Positions 9,641-18,863 of a stretch of DNA of 64,000 nt are shown here, one piece after another. The stretch comes from Saccharopolyspora thermophila. GTDB taxonomy: Bacteria > Actinomycetota > Actinomycetes > Mycobacteriales > Pseudonocardiaceae. Position 1 is the first letter of the stretch; each line of letters opens with the position of its first letter. The DNA lies in the NCBI RefSeq assembly GCF_014646075.1, contig NZ_BMMT01000018.1, positions 50,455-114,454 on the forward strand, written 5' to 3'. The translations under genes and the position numbers were made by a program. Below the pieces are notes generated by a model that made no database searches, had not been told where the DNA came from, and was given only the letters and a program-made list of their open reading frames with translations.

Positions 9641-9904
9641 GTGGACATGTGGCCGACCGAGGACCCGACCGAACAACTCCGCTGGCGCATCCGCTGCGCC
9701 ACCACGGGGGCAACCGCGAACGTGACGGTGCTGGTGCTCGGTGACCGGGTCGCGGTGGTCCTGCCGCCTGGTGACACCCTCGTCTTCACCGCCGACGAGG
9801 CCGACGCCCTGGCCGACCTACTCGACGAGGCCGCGCGCGACCTCCCGCGTGGCACGCCGCGCGAAACGGAGGGCGCACCGTGGCCTACATCGACACCGAC
9901 CTGA
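9641..9904 (+). CDS. Small hypothetical protein coupled to the glycosidase-like gene
   Basis: 87 residues from GTG 9641 (or ATG 9647). Contents: a short acidic start (MWPTEDPTEQLRW), a beta-rich core (VTVLVLGDRVAVVLPPGDTLVF) and an acidic helix (TADEADALADLLDEAARDL). This compact alpha/beta pattern recurs in small actinobacterial proteins of unknown function. Its last 25 bp overlap the start of the next gene at 9880, implying translational coupling. No function is assigned. Confidence 0.6.
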   Translation: MDMWPTEDPTEQLRWRIRCATTGATANVTVLVLGDRVAVVLPPGDTLVFTADEADALADLLDEAARDLPRGTPRETEGAPWPTSTPT

Positions 9905-11514
9905 GCTTCGACCCGCGCGACCCCTACTTCCCCACTCCGGGCCCGTCCGGCGTGGAGTGGGCGGTCCAGGTCTTCACCACGACCAACGGCTACGGCGTGA
10001 ACGGCGCACACGTGCGCGAGGGCGACCTCGTGCACGTACACGCCGACCGGTACGCCCTGCTCGGCCAGCAGCGGACGGTGGAGGCCGGGGAGCTCGACGT
10101 GACGGTGACCTGGACGGCCGGGCTGCTGGAGTGGTCGATCACGGCCCGCCACGACGAGCCGGTCAAGGCGGTGAAGCTGCTGTTGCGTGGCCTGCCGCCG
10201 GACCAGCTGCGGGCGGGTTGGTGGACGCCGAGCACCGGCCGCGGTTGGGCGCACGGCGTCAACGGGCAGCGGTTCCAGCTGGAGTACCCGGGACCGGACT
10301 GGGTGACGCCGTGGGTGGCCGCAGGTCCCGAGGACGACGGGTTCGTGCTCAGCGTGCGAGACCCGCTGGTGCGTCGGCAGATTCTGCACGTCCACCAGCC
10401 CCCGTACGCGCTGGAGCCGGTCGTCGAACTGGTGCACGTGCCGGCCGCGGGGGCGCGCTCCACGACCTGCCGGGTGCCGTCCATCCGGTTGCTGATGGGC
10501 ACCAACGCCCTGGTCGCGGACGCGGACCTGGACGAGCATCTGTCCTTCGTGGAGGGTGCGCACAACCTGGTGCCGTGGTCGGCGCGGGCGGACGTCCCGG
10601 AGTGGCTGCGGCACACCGCGCTGGTGGTGACGCTGCACGGGCAGCACTGGACCGGCTACGTGTTCAACACCTTCGTGCAGATGGCGGACGCGTTGCGGTT
10701 CGTCGCCCAGCACATCGATCCGCACCGGGTGCTGGCGTACCTGCCCGGCTGGGAGGGCCGCTACTACTACACCTACCCGTGCTACCGGCCGGGCCCGGAC
10801 CTGGGCGGCGACGAGGGTTTCGCCGAGCTTGCGCGCACCGCGCGGCAGCTGGGCGTGCGGTTGATGCCGATGTTCGGCGGGCATGGCGCGAACGTCGTCC
10901 AGTACCCGCAGTGGGAGCGGGCGGTGCTGCGCAACGACACCAACCGCTACGTGGAGCTGCTGAACCGCCCGGACTGGGACACCGATCGGGTGGGTGAGGG
11001 CGACCAGGTGTTCCTCAATCCGGGCGAGCCGGAGTTCCGCGCCCACCTCGTGGAGTCGATTTCGGCGATGGTGCGCGATTTCGGCGTGGACGCGGCGTTC
11101 CTCGACACGCTCGGCTACTGGTTCAATGACCCGCGCTACGAGGTGATCGACGGCTGCCGGCGGCTCACGGCGGAGCTGCGCCGCCGCCACCCGCACCTCG
11201 TGCTGGCGGTGGAGGGCTGGTGGGACGCCCTGTCGGCGATCTTCCCGCTCAGCCAGCAGTGGTTCGGCCTGGACCGCGATCTGCGCAAGCCGCGGGTGCT
11301 CACCCGCTACGCCCGCACCACCGGCCACCTCGCGGTGGGCACGCCCGGCCTGGGCAGCACGGGCGTGCACGAGAAGGGGTTCGTGCCGCGCCCGCCGGAC
11401 GTGGCGCGCGATGGCCACATCCCGGTGGTGGGCATCGTGGACACGACCCTGCCCACCTACGCCGAGGAGGTGGCGTCGATCTGCCGGTGGGCCGCCCGCC
11501 ACGGCCCGAAGTAG
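9880..11514 (+). CDS. TIM-barrel glycoside-hydrolase-like protein (DUF6259-type)
   Basis: 544 residues, GTG start overlapping the upstream gene. The first ~200 residues are beta-rich; from about 230 a TIM barrel follows, with strands VLAYLPGWEGRYYYTYP, VRLMPMFGGHG, VDAAFLDTLGYWF and HLVLAVEGWWDAL. The Asp in AAFLDTLG and the Glu in AVEGWWD are at the ends of consecutive barrel strands, as nucleophile and acid/base are in retaining glycosidases. No signal peptide is visible, so it would act in the cytosol, perhaps on a transported oligosaccharide. Best described as a DUF6259-like putative glycosidase; the domain number is from memory. Confidence 0.65.
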   Translation: MAYIDTDLSFDPRDPYFPTPGPSGVEWAVQVFTTTNGYGVNGAHVREGDLVHVHADRYALLGQQRTVEAGELDVTVTWTAGLLEWSITARHDEPVKAVKLLLRGLPPDQLRAGWWTPSTGRGWAHGVNGQRFQLEYPGPDWVTPWVAAGPEDDGFVLSVRDPLVRRQILHVHQPPYALEPVVELVHVPAAGARSTTCRVPSIRLLMGTNALVADADLDEHLSFVEGAHNLVPWSARADVPEWLRHTALVVTLHGQHWTGYVFNTFVQMADALRFVAQHIDPHRVLAYLPGWEGRYYYTYPCYRPGPDLGGDEGFAELARTARQLGVRLMPMFGGHGANVVQYPQWERAVLRNDTNRYVELLNRPDWDTDRVGEGDQVFLNPGEPEFRAHLVESISAMVRDFGVDAAFLDTLGYWFNDPRYEVIDGCRRLTAELRRRHPHLVLAVEGWWDALSAIFPLSQQWFGLDRDLRKPRVLTRYARTTGHLAVGTPGLGSTGVHEKGFVPRPPDVARDGHIPVVGIVDTTLPTYAEEVASICRWAARHGPK

Positions 11515-11627
11515 TTGCGCAGACGATCAGCATTTCCGCAGTTCGCTGGCTCATCATCGGCCTCGCCGCCAGATTTGTGCCATGCCGCGGACACACCGGG
11601 TGTCCGCGCTGATCTGGCGGGAAAAGG

Positions 11628-11942
11628 ATGGAGAAGGTCAAAGCAGAACCGGAGCAGCTGCGCGCGGCCGGGACATCAGTGGTGGCCGCTGCCCAGGCGC
11701 TCAGCGACACAGTGGGCGGGTTGGAACTGGGCGCTGCGGGACGGGACATGCCGGGCACGATCACTGCGGCCCTGCTGCCGAGTTTCGCGGCCGAGTGGCG
11801 GCACAGCGTCCAGCAGCTGGCGACGGCCGTGCGGGGCACCGGTGAGCAGCTCCAGGCGTCGGCGACCGGGTACGCCGCGATCGACCGCAACGCGGCGGAC
11901 ATCCTCGCGGCACTCGAGGGCGCTGTCCGTGGGGGTCGGTGA
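11628..11942 (+). CDS. EspC-like WXG100-superfamily protein (type VII secretion)
   Basis: 104 residues, almost entirely alpha-helical and Ala-rich, with a central turn marked by FAAEWRHSVQQL. This helix-turn-helix hairpin layout fits the EspC/ESX-associated branch of the WXG100 superfamily; partners are secreted through type VII (ESX-like) systems as dimers. Start ATG 11628 follows gggaaaagg. Its stop overlaps the start of the next, much larger gene, so the two probably form a partner-effector pair in one transcript. No ESX ATPase or channel gene lies in the window. Confidence 0.7.
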   Translation: MEKVKAEPEQLRAAGTSVVAAAQALSDTVGGLELGAAGRDMPGTITAALLPSFAAEWRHSVQQLATAVRGTGEQLQASATGYAAIDRNAADILAALEGAVRGGR

Positions 11943-13330
11943 TGGACGTCAGGACCCTCGACGGCTGCGCCGTGACCGTGTTCGACGACTGCGCGGCGAA
12001 GTGGCGGCAGCTGGCCGACGCGCTCGGGGACTGCCGGGCCGACGGCTCCACCAAGCCCGCGGCGGCGCTGGATTTGGCATGGCTGGGTGAAGCAGCCGAC
12101 TCCGCGAAAGCCGAGCTGGCCGGGCACGGCGGGAAACTGGCCGCTGCCGCGGACGCCGCCGAGGCCATCGCGGCCGCGCTGCGCACCGCAGCAGGCGGCT
12201 TCCGCACCGCCCAGGGCCAGCTCCGCCAGGCGTTACGGCAGGCGCCCGGCGTGGGCGTGCGCATCGAGCAGAACGGCACGGCGGTCCCGCTCCCGGGTCA
12301 CCAACCGGACAAGCGCGACATCACCGAGCTGACGCAGCTGGCCCAGGGCGCCCTGCGGTCCGCCGAGCAGACCGACCAGGCCCTGGCCAACGCGCTGCTG
12401 CAGCACTCCAGGCCGGTGCTCAGGACCAACACCGGCGCGCCGGGTGGCATGGTTGCGATGCTGAAGGCAGCGGCCACCCAGATCACGGGCTGGTGGCACG
12501 GGCTCAACCCGGTGGACCGCGCCTTCCTGTGGCAGCACGCCGGAACGGAACTCCAGAACGCCGGTGTCCTGAGCCCGGCGACCCAGCCGAAGTTCGACAT
12601 CGGCAGCGGCAAGCACGGGGCGTGGAAGCAGGGGTTGGCGGCCAGGTACGGCACCTTCCCGGCGAATGCCCTGGCCACGATCGAAAGTGCCCTCCCCCGC
12701 TACCTGGACAAGACGCTGGCCGACCTGGGCGATGCGGTCGGCTGGGACCTGGCGGCCGGGAACATGCGGCACTACCTGGGGAACTCGGGGAAGCCGCGCG
12801 AGATGGACGTCGAGTACCTCTACCGCTCGGAAGTGCTCGACTGGATCAGCGAAAAAATCGAGGAGGTTCTCCCCGAACCAACGACCAAGAACATCGCGGA
12901 CGACGGCAGCGACTCCGACACGCCCGCGATTCTGCGTGAGAGGGTCAACGCGCTGATCGACGACAAGGCGCCAGCATGGAAGAAGGAGGCCATCGACGCC
13001 TTCCACAAGTCCGGCGGGCAACCGGTGGCACTGGAAAAGCAGCTCGAATGGAAACCACAGCACACATCCTTGCTGTTCCAGCCCGACGGTTACTTCGCCT
13101 ACGGCTCCTACCACTACACCGTGACAGGTGTCGTCAAGGCTGAACCGGACAACGAGGGGAATCCGAAGGTGTCCCTGGACTACCAGATCCACACCGCCGA
13201 CCGCTACAACTGGAACTGGGGCCAGCCTGTCCTGATGGATCACCTGCACGGCATCAGCCACAAGTTGGGGAACGCGCAGGAATTCGACATGCAGGGCAGC
13301 AGCAAGCTGCGCTCCATCCCCCTCGACTGA
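11942..13330 (+). CDS. Putative type VII secreted effector with WXG-like N-terminus
   Basis: About 462 residues (ATG 11942; GTG 11939 also possible). Residues ~1-105 form a helical WXG100/LXG-like region (CAAKWRQLADAL...LDLAWLGEAAD) resembling the partner gene in composition. A middle helical domain follows (~140-330). The C-terminal ~90 residues are beta-rich with YFAYGSYHYTVTG, VSLDYQIHTADRYNWNWG and AQEFDMQGSS; the ADRYNWxxG motif is a C-terminal module I have seen on other actinobacterial secreted proteins. No immunity gene is obvious downstream. It may be an effector, structural or adhesion protein; toxicity is not shown. Confidence 0.65.
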   Translation: MDVRTLDGCAVTVFDDCAAKWRQLADALGDCRADGSTKPAAALDLAWLGEAADSAKAELAGHGGKLAAAADAAEAIAAALRTAAGGFRTAQGQLRQALRQAPGVGVRIEQNGTAVPLPGHQPDKRDITELTQLAQGALRSAEQTDQALANALLQHSRPVLRTNTGAPGGMVAMLKAAATQITGWWHGLNPVDRAFLWQHAGTELQNAGVLSPATQPKFDIGSGKHGAWKQGLAARYGTFPANALATIESALPRYLDKTLADLGDAVGWDLAAGNMRHYLGNSGKPREMDVEYLYRSEVLDWISEKIEEVLPEPTTKNIADDGSDSDTPAILRERVNALIDDKAPAWKKEAIDAFHKSGGQPVALEKQLEWKPQHTSLLFQPDGYFAYGSYHYTVTGVVKAEPDNEGNPKVSLDYQIHTADRYNWNWGQPVLMDHLHGISHKLGNAQEFDMQGSSKLRSIPLD

Positions 13331-13451
13331 TGCGCCGAACCTGGACCCCACCGGGCGACAAGCAGCCCAATCTAGGCAAACCTGGAAACCCCCTTCCGAG
13401 GTCCGGTGGCGCCGGGGCTTCTCCCCAGCGCCACCCTTCGTTCGCCGCCCG

Positions 13452-14393
13452 TCAGCGTGGGGGCCAGGTGACTGCTGCGCTGTTCAGGCCGGTGGCGTTC
13501 GGGTCCTTCCACATGGCCGGGACCGGTGAGGTGCCCGTCTCCGAGTTCGCCGCCGCCACGTAGTCGTGGCCCGGTTCCGGGCGGATCAGGACGGGGCCGC
13601 AGGTGGCCGTCTGGCCGGGCGCGGTGAAGGACAGCTGGCAGTGGTGCAGCGTGTCGGCCACCCGCTGCGCGGTGGTGGCGTCCCGCAGCCACAGGTGCAC
13701 CGCGACGTCCGGCGCGGCTTCCACCGACGTGACCCGTACGGAGATCCGCACGCCTTCCGGGGCGGTGCTGATGCACGGGTCGATCTTCACCGGCCCCCGC
13801 TGCCACGCCCCCCGGCACCGCTCGGCGATCTGGTCCTCAGGCACCGGGGTGGCGGACTTCGCGACGATCGGCTTGGCCAGCGGCGGGTCTTCCGCCGTGC
13901 GCAGGGTGACACCCACGACAGCGGCGACGCCTCCGAGCACCGCGACCGTCGCCGCCACGACGATCGCCGTTGGCCGGAGCCGGCGGCGGGGAGGCGGTGC
14001 CGGGGCCGGTTCGGGTGGCGCGGCCGGTTCCTCGGCCGGAGCGGGACGCGCGAGCTCGTTGCGGCGCTGGCACCAGCGGTCCACGAGCTCGTCCACGTCG
14101 TGGTCGAGCACCTCGGGGTTCGCCAGCAGGTGGCGGTTCTGCCGGGCGTGGCGCAGGCACGCGCGGACGAACGCCGCGGTCACCTCCGCGGTCGGCAGCA
14201 CCGAACCGGACACCGCGTTGCGCATCGTGCTGGTCGAGAACGGTTCCCCGAGCTGGCGGGACTGCCGGGCGAGTTCCTGGAAGCTCGGCCCACCCGCCTG
14301 CTGCCGCAGGATGCGCAACTCGTACGCGAACTTGGCCAGCGGCCCCTCCTCCGGGTCGATGGCGGCCTCGCGGCGACCCGGTTTCCCCGTCAT
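13452..14393 (-). CDS. Single-pass membrane protein with N-terminal regulator-like domain
   Basis: 313 residues from ATG 14393, preceded by ggagccggac. Residues ~12-110 (GPLAKFAYELRILRQQAGGPSFQELARQS..., STMRNAVSGSVLP) form an XRE-like helical domain that also heads the STAND protein at 15119. A Pro-rich linker and Arg cluster precede one transmembrane helix (~155-175, AIVVAATVAVLGGVAAVVGV), followed by an extracytoplasmic domain with four Cys that could pair (RCRGAW, DPCIS, HHCQL, ATCGP). This is a transmembrane sensor-like topology. It diverges from the DUF2510/STAND operon, with 123 bp between starts. Ligand and output unknown. Confidence 0.75.
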   Translation of the reverse strand: MTGKPGRREAAIDPEEGPLAKFAYELRILRQQAGGPSFQELARQSRQLGEPFSTSTMRNAVSGSVLPTAEVTAAFVRACLRHARQNRHLLANPEVLDHDVDELVDRWCQRRNELARPAPAEEPAAPPEPAPAPPPRRRLRPTAIVVAATVAVLGGVAAVVGVTLRTAEDPPLAKPIVAKSATPVPEDQIAERCRGAWQRGPVKIDPCISTAPEGVRISVRVTSVEAAPDVAVHLWLRDATTAQRVADTLHHCQLSFTAPGQTATCGPVLIRPEPGHDYVAAANSETGTSPVPAMWKDPNATGLNSAAVTWPPR

Positions 14394-14516
14394 GTCCGGC
14401 TCCAATCGTCGGTAGATGCTGCACAAAGAATTAGCAGCCCGCTGACCTCGTTGGTTGTTCATCATCGAGCACGTCACCGTGATCGTGTTCATCCCGCATC
14501 AACAGGGAGGTGGCAA

Positions 14517-15122
14517 TTGCGACCAGGCTGGTACGCCGACTCGTCCGGCACACCGCGGTGGTGGAGCCGGGAGACGGGCTGGACCCAGGACGTGCTGTCC
14601 CCGTCCGGGGTGCCCACCATCGACCCGGGACCATCCCCGGTCACGCCACCGATCGGCCCGCCCGAGGTGAACAGCAGCACCCCGTTGAGCTCGGCGGGTC
14701 GGGGCAGCCTGCAGCGCGAGGAACCGGTCGACCCGTTCCCGCGCGTGCTGGTCGGCAGCGGCGGACTCGCGTCGTTCGTGTTCCTCTTCGCCGCGGCAGC
14801 GCTGATCTCGCGGAACCTGGGGCACATCATGGCGGTGGCGGCGCTGGCCGTGCTGGTGACCGGGGTGGTCTGCGCGAGGCGGCTGCGTGATCCGGGCGTC
14901 GATGTCGGCCGCCACGCGACGATCCTGCTGGTGTGCGGCGCGGCCCTGCTCATGCCGATGGTGGGCCTGATCGGCATCGGGTTCGCCCTGGCCGCGCGCT
15001 CGGCGACCGACCGGGAGCTGGCACGCCGGCGGCTGCGGCACGGCTGGGCCGGAATGGGCATCGCGGGCGGGGTGATCGTCCTGATCATGCTGGTGCTCTC
15101 GCTCCTGGACGGCACGCCGTGA
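14517..15122 (+). CDS. DUF2510 membrane protein
   Basis: 201 residues from TTG 14517, chosen because agggagg sits 6-12 bp upstream and the protein then begins with RPGWYADSSGTPRWWSRETGW, the PGWYxDPxGxxxxRWWDGxxW signature of DUF2510. A proline/serine-rich linker leads to four hydrophobic segments (about 85-195: GGLASFVFLFAAAALIS, IMAVAALAVLVTGVVCA, TILLVCGAALLMPMVGLIGIGF, MGIAGGVIVLIMLVLSLL in part). Its stop overlaps the GTG start of the STAND gene by 4 bp (GTGA), so the two are translationally coupled. DUF2510 proteins are membrane-associated proteins of unknown role. Confidence 0.75.
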   Translation: MRPGWYADSSGTPRWWSRETGWTQDVLSPSGVPTIDPGPSPVTPPIGPPEVNSSTPLSSAGRGSLQREEPVDPFPRVLVGSGGLASFVFLFAAAALISRNLGHIMAVAALAVLVTGVVCARRLRDPGVDVGRHATILLVCGAALLMPMVGLIGIGFALAARSATDRELARRRLRHGWAGMGIAGGVIVLIMLVLSLLDGTP

Positions 15123-17545
15123 GCCCGCGCGGTGTCGGCCGCCGCGCCGCGCCCGTGCCGGACCCGCAGTCACCGCTGGGCCGGTTCGCGCTCGACCTGC
15201 AACGCCTGCGGCAGGAAGCCGGGAACCCCAGCTACGAGACGCTGTCCTACGAGACCGCCCGGCTGGGGCACAGCTTCTCGGACACGTCGTTACGCAACGC
15301 CGCCGCCGGCAAGCAGGTGCCCACGTGGGACGTCACCGAGATGTTCGTCCGCGCGTGCGTCGCCTTCGCCCACGCCAACCCCGAACACGCCGCGGACTCG
15401 GCGCGCGGCTGGACGGCCAAGGAGCTCGCCGCGCAGTGGGCGCAGCGCTGGCGGAAGCTGCGGCACGCGCCCGATCCGGTCGAGCGCCGCGCCGAACCCG
15501 CCACCCCCGAGGGCAACCTGCCCGCCGAACTGACCACGTTCATCGGCCGTGAACGGGAACTCGCCGAAGCCGAACGGCTGCTGGGCCGGTCGCGGCTGGT
15601 CACGCTGGTCGGGATTGGTGGTGTCGGCAAGACCCGGCTGTCGCTGCGGGTCGCCGCTCGGGCGGGCCGGGCATGCCCGGACGGGACGTGGCTGGTCGAG
15701 CTGGCCGGGCTGAGGCAGCCCGGGATGCTGGCCCGCACGGTCGCCGCCGCGCTCGGCGTGCGCGAGTCGAACCCGTCGGCGCTGGCGGACTTCCTGTCGG
15801 GCAAGCGGCTCGTGCTGGTGCTCGACAACTGCGAGCACCTGCTGGACGAATGCGCGGCGCTGGCCCGAAGTCTGCTGGCCGCGGCACCACAGCTGCTGAT
15901 CGTGGCCACCAGCCGCCAGCCGCTCGGCATCACCGGCGAGCACACCATGCTGGTGCGTCCGCTGCCGCTGCCGGACGGTGATGATCTGTCCGATGCCGTG
16001 GCGCTGTTCGTCGACCGCGCGTCCGCCGTCGTCCCGGGCTTCGCGCTGACCCCCGAGAACCGCGGAGTCGTCGCGGAGCTGTGCCGCCGGTTGGACGGCA
16101 TCCCGCTGGCCATCGAACTGGCCGCGCGCTGGTTGCGGGTGCTGCGGCCGCAGGACCTGCTGGAGCGGCTGGGCGACTGCTTCCGGCTGCTGCGCAACGG
16201 GGATCGCGGCGGCGACCAGCGGCACCGCACGCTGCGGGCGCTGTTCGACTGGAGCTGGGACCTGTGCTCGCCCACCGAGCAGGCGGTGTGGGCGCGGCTG
16301 AGCGTCTTCGAAGGCGGTGTCGCGCTGGACGCCGCCGAGGCCGTCGCCGCTGACGAGGAGACGACCGCAGAGGACGTGTTCGACGCGGTGGCCGGGCTGG
16401 TCGACAAATCCATTTTGACCACAGTGGACACTTCCGGTCAGGTTCGCTACGCGCTGTTGGAGACGCTGCGCCAGTACGGGCGGGAGCGGCTCGCCGAATC
16501 CGGCGACGAGCCGCAGGTCCGCGCGCGGCACCGCGCCTGGTGCGCGCGCCTGGTGCGCAGCGCCGAAGCGGAGTGGGGTGGCGCCGCCCAGGTGATGTGG
16601 TTCGAGCGGCTGCGCCACGAGCACGCCGACCTCCGGGGCGCGCTGGATTCCTGGCTGCGCACCGGGGACACCGAGGCGGTGCTGTGCGCGACCAGCTCGC
16701 TGGCCTTCTACTGGATCGCCTGCGGCCTGCTGCGCGAGGGCCGCGACTGGCTCGACCGGGCGCGACGGCAACACTCCGAACCCGGGCTTGCACTGGCCCG
16801 GGGGCTGTGGGCGAGCGCGTACCTGGCCGCGGTGCAGGGCGACTTCGCCGCGTCGCTGGAGCAGCTCAGCGCTGCCGAAGGCATCGCCCGGCGGTTCCGC
16901 GACAGCCGCCTGCTCACCGACGCGGCCATGGTCCGCGGCCTGGCCGCCGTGTACCGGGGGGAACGCGACGAGGCCGCGGCGTTCTCCGAAGCGGCGCTGG
17001 CCGGGTACCGCGACTGGGGCGACCCGTTCCGCGTCCAGCTCGGCCTGGGGCAGCTCGGCATGGTGCACGCGGCGGGCGGCGACAGCGATCGGGCGATCGA
17101 GCTCTACGAGCAGGCGCTGGAGATCGGGAAGGCTCACGGCGAGTCCTGGCTGCGGTCGTCGGTGCTGTGGGTGCTGGGCATCGAACACCTGCACCGCGGC
17201 GACAGCGCAGCCGCGACCGCGCTGCTGCGCGAAACATTGCTGCTCAAGCGCGGGTTCAACGACCGGCTCGGCATCGCCGCGGTCGCCGACGCACTGGCCT
17301 GGGTGGCCTCGGCCGAAGACCGCGCCGCGGACGCGGCCCGCCTGTTCGGCTTCGCCCACGCCACGTGGCGGCACGTCGGCGAGCGGCTGTTGGGCTTTCC
17401 CGACCTGGTGGCGCGCCACGAGCACCACACCGACCGAGTCCGCGACTCCCTCGGCGAAGACTGTTTCGCGAAGGAGTTCGACGAAGGCGCCCGGCTGTCG
17501 GTCCCGGACGGCGTGGCGCTGGCGGCCGGCCTCACTCGACCTTGA
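15119..17545 (+). CDS. STAND (NB-ARC/AfsR-like) ATPase with TPR-like C-terminus
   Basis: 808 residues. Residues ~15-115 are the helical domain shared with the membrane protein at 13452 (SPLGRFALDLQRLRQEAGNPSY, SLRNAAAGKQVP). An AfsR/LuxR-type ATPase module follows: NLPAELTTFIGRERELAE, Walker A GIGGVGKT (165-172), Walker B LVLVLDNCEHLL, and the GIPLAIELAA and HRTLRALFDWSWDLCS winged-helix segments. From ~500 onwards there are helical repeats of TPR type. No separate C-terminal LuxR or BTAD DNA-binding domain is present. Such proteins are signal-dependent switches; coupling to a membrane protein suggests sensing at the envelope. Its 3' end overlaps the convergent lipoprotein gene by 14 bp. Confidence 0.85.
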   Translation: MSPRGVGRRAAPVPDPQSPLGRFALDLQRLRQEAGNPSYETLSYETARLGHSFSDTSLRNAAAGKQVPTWDVTEMFVRACVAFAHANPEHAADSARGWTAKELAAQWAQRWRKLRHAPDPVERRAEPATPEGNLPAELTTFIGRERELAEAERLLGRSRLVTLVGIGGVGKTRLSLRVAARAGRACPDGTWLVELAGLRQPGMLARTVAAALGVRESNPSALADFLSGKRLVLVLDNCEHLLDECAALARSLLAAAPQLLIVATSRQPLGITGEHTMLVRPLPLPDGDDLSDAVALFVDRASAVVPGFALTPENRGVVAELCRRLDGIPLAIELAARWLRVLRPQDLLERLGDCFRLLRNGDRGGDQRHRTLRALFDWSWDLCSPTEQAVWARLSVFEGGVALDAAEAVAADEETTAEDVFDAVAGLVDKSILTTVDTSGQVRYALLETLRQYGRERLAESGDEPQVRARHRAWCARLVRSAEAEWGGAAQVMWFERLRHEHADLRGALDSWLRTGDTEAVLCATSSLAFYWIACGLLREGRDWLDRARRQHSEPGLALARGLWASAYLAAVQGDFAASLEQLSAAEGIARRFRDSRLLTDAAMVRGLAAVYRGERDEAAAFSEAALAGYRDWGDPFRVQLGLGQLGMVHAAGGDSDRAIELYEQALEIGKAHGESWLRSSVLWVLGIEHLHRGDSAAATALLRETLLLKRGFNDRLGIAAVADALAWVASAEDRAADAARLFGFAHATWRHVGERLLGFPDLVARHEHHTDRVRDSLGEDCFAKEFDEGARLSVPDGVALAAGLTRP

Positions 17546-18764
17546 ACACCCAGTGCTCACCGGGACCGCGGGTGGCCCACGCGTAGCCGCCCGCGCTGGC
17601 GACCGGGAGCGCGGTCAGGCCCTCTGCGAGGGGCCGCTTCTGCTCGGTGGACACGGCGACCGGCAGTTTCTCGTCGACCAGCCCGTACATGGTGCTGCCG
17701 GTCACCGCGGTCACCCGGAACGCCCGGTCGCCGTCGGCGTTCTCCCACAGCAGCCGCCCGCCGCGCACGTCCACCACGGTGGCGCCCTGGTCGGAATGCA
17801 CCGCGCCGATGCCGCTGACCGGGTCGTAGGTCAACTCCTGGTGGAAGCCGGACCACCGGTGCCCGCGCTCGACCGGGAACCACCAGGCGATGGCACCGCT
17901 GGCGGGATCGTGAGCGGCGAGCGCGAAGGAGTCGACGCCGAGCTGCCAGTGGATCAGCACCCGGCCGTCGGCGAAGCCGACCACGTCCGGCGCCTCGGCC
18001 GGGCCCTCCTCGCCGGGCGGTGCGACGTCGCGGCCCCGCCACAGCTCGGTGGTCGGCGACAGCCGGTAGGCGACCAGTTCACCGTCATCGCCGTACTGCG
18101 CCAGCAGCACGTCACCGTACACGCCGACGACGCGCTGCCGCCCGGCGATGGTCGGCTCCCCCGCTGTCCACACCGGACGTCCCTGCAGGTCGTGGACGGT
18201 TTCGGTGTCGACGCCGCCCACCTGCTCGGAGCGCAGGACCCAACCGTTCCGGAAGTGCCCCGGGGACCCGTCGGTCGCGACCTCCCGCCACACCAGCCGT
18301 GCTGCCGCGTCGTACACCTCGGTGACGTGCTGCTCCTGGGCCGCGGTCATGGTCGTTTCCGGTGTCGTCGTCGAATAGGTCAGCACCACGACCGGCCGGC
18401 CACCGACCTCCGCCGGCTCCAGCGCGGACTGGGCGTCGTCGGAGGGAACGGGGACGCTGGCGCGCTCCCGGCCGGTGGCGGGGTCGAGGAAGAGCAGCAC
18501 CTCCTGCTGCCCGCGGTCGCCGAGGAAGGCGAACACGTCACCGACACCGACGACCTTGCGGAACGGTCCCGCCCCGAAGTCGTCCTCACCCCGCGTGGCC
18601 ACCGTCCCCTGCCACGCCGGTTGGGCGGCCAACCCCGGCAGGGGCGCTCCCGGGAAAGCCGGGCGCGCGGCCTCGGCTGGCGCCGGGGCGGGCGAACCAC
18701 CACACCCCGCCACGCCCACCAGGGCGGCGAACGCCGCTGCCACCCACCGCATCCGTCCTGCCAT
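17532..18764 (-). CDS. Beta-propeller lipoprotein (PQQ-like repeats)
   Basis: 410 residues from ATG 18764. N-terminal lipoprotein signal (MAGRMRWVAAAFAALVGVAGCGG) with lipobox VAGC, then a proline/alanine linker and a series of beta-propeller blades of PQQ/WD type (for example VLIHWQLGVDSFALAAHDPASGAIAWWFPV and VVDVRGGRLLWENADGD). It should be anchored on the outer face of the membrane. Start chosen at the signal peptide; a longer frame to 18860 has no homologous character. Convergent and overlapping with the STAND ATPase gene, so it may belong functionally to that membrane cluster, but this is only positional. Confidence 0.8.
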   Translation of the reverse strand: MAGRMRWVAAAFAALVGVAGCGGSPAPAPAEAARPAFPGAPLPGLAAQPAWQGTVATRGEDDFGAGPFRKVVGVGDVFAFLGDRGQQEVLLFLDPATGRERASVPVPSDDAQSALEPAEVGGRPVVVLTYSTTTPETTMTAAQEQHVTEVYDAAARLVWREVATDGSPGHFRNGWVLRSEQVGGVDTETVHDLQGRPVWTAGEPTIAGRQRVVGVYGDVLLAQYGDDGELVAYRLSPTTELWRGRDVAPPGEEGPAEAPDVVGFADGRVLIHWQLGVDSFALAAHDPASGAIAWWFPVERGHRWSGFHQELTYDPVSGIGAVHSDQGATVVDVRGGRLLWENADGDRAFRVTAVTGSTMYGLVDEKLPVAVSTEQKRPLAEGLTALPVASAGGYAWATRGPGEHWVFKVE

Positions 18765-18863
18765 GCCTGAACCAACTCCCGTGATCGAACCGAACGCCGA
18801 CCACGGTGGCGACCCGAACCGGACCAGGACCAGCGAACTTCGGAACTTCTGATCAACCACTGA

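Noticed and set aside
15290..17560. 756-codon minus-strand open frame opposite the STAND ATPase
   Set aside because: Composition of a shadow frame; the plus strand has Walker motifs and a coherent fold.
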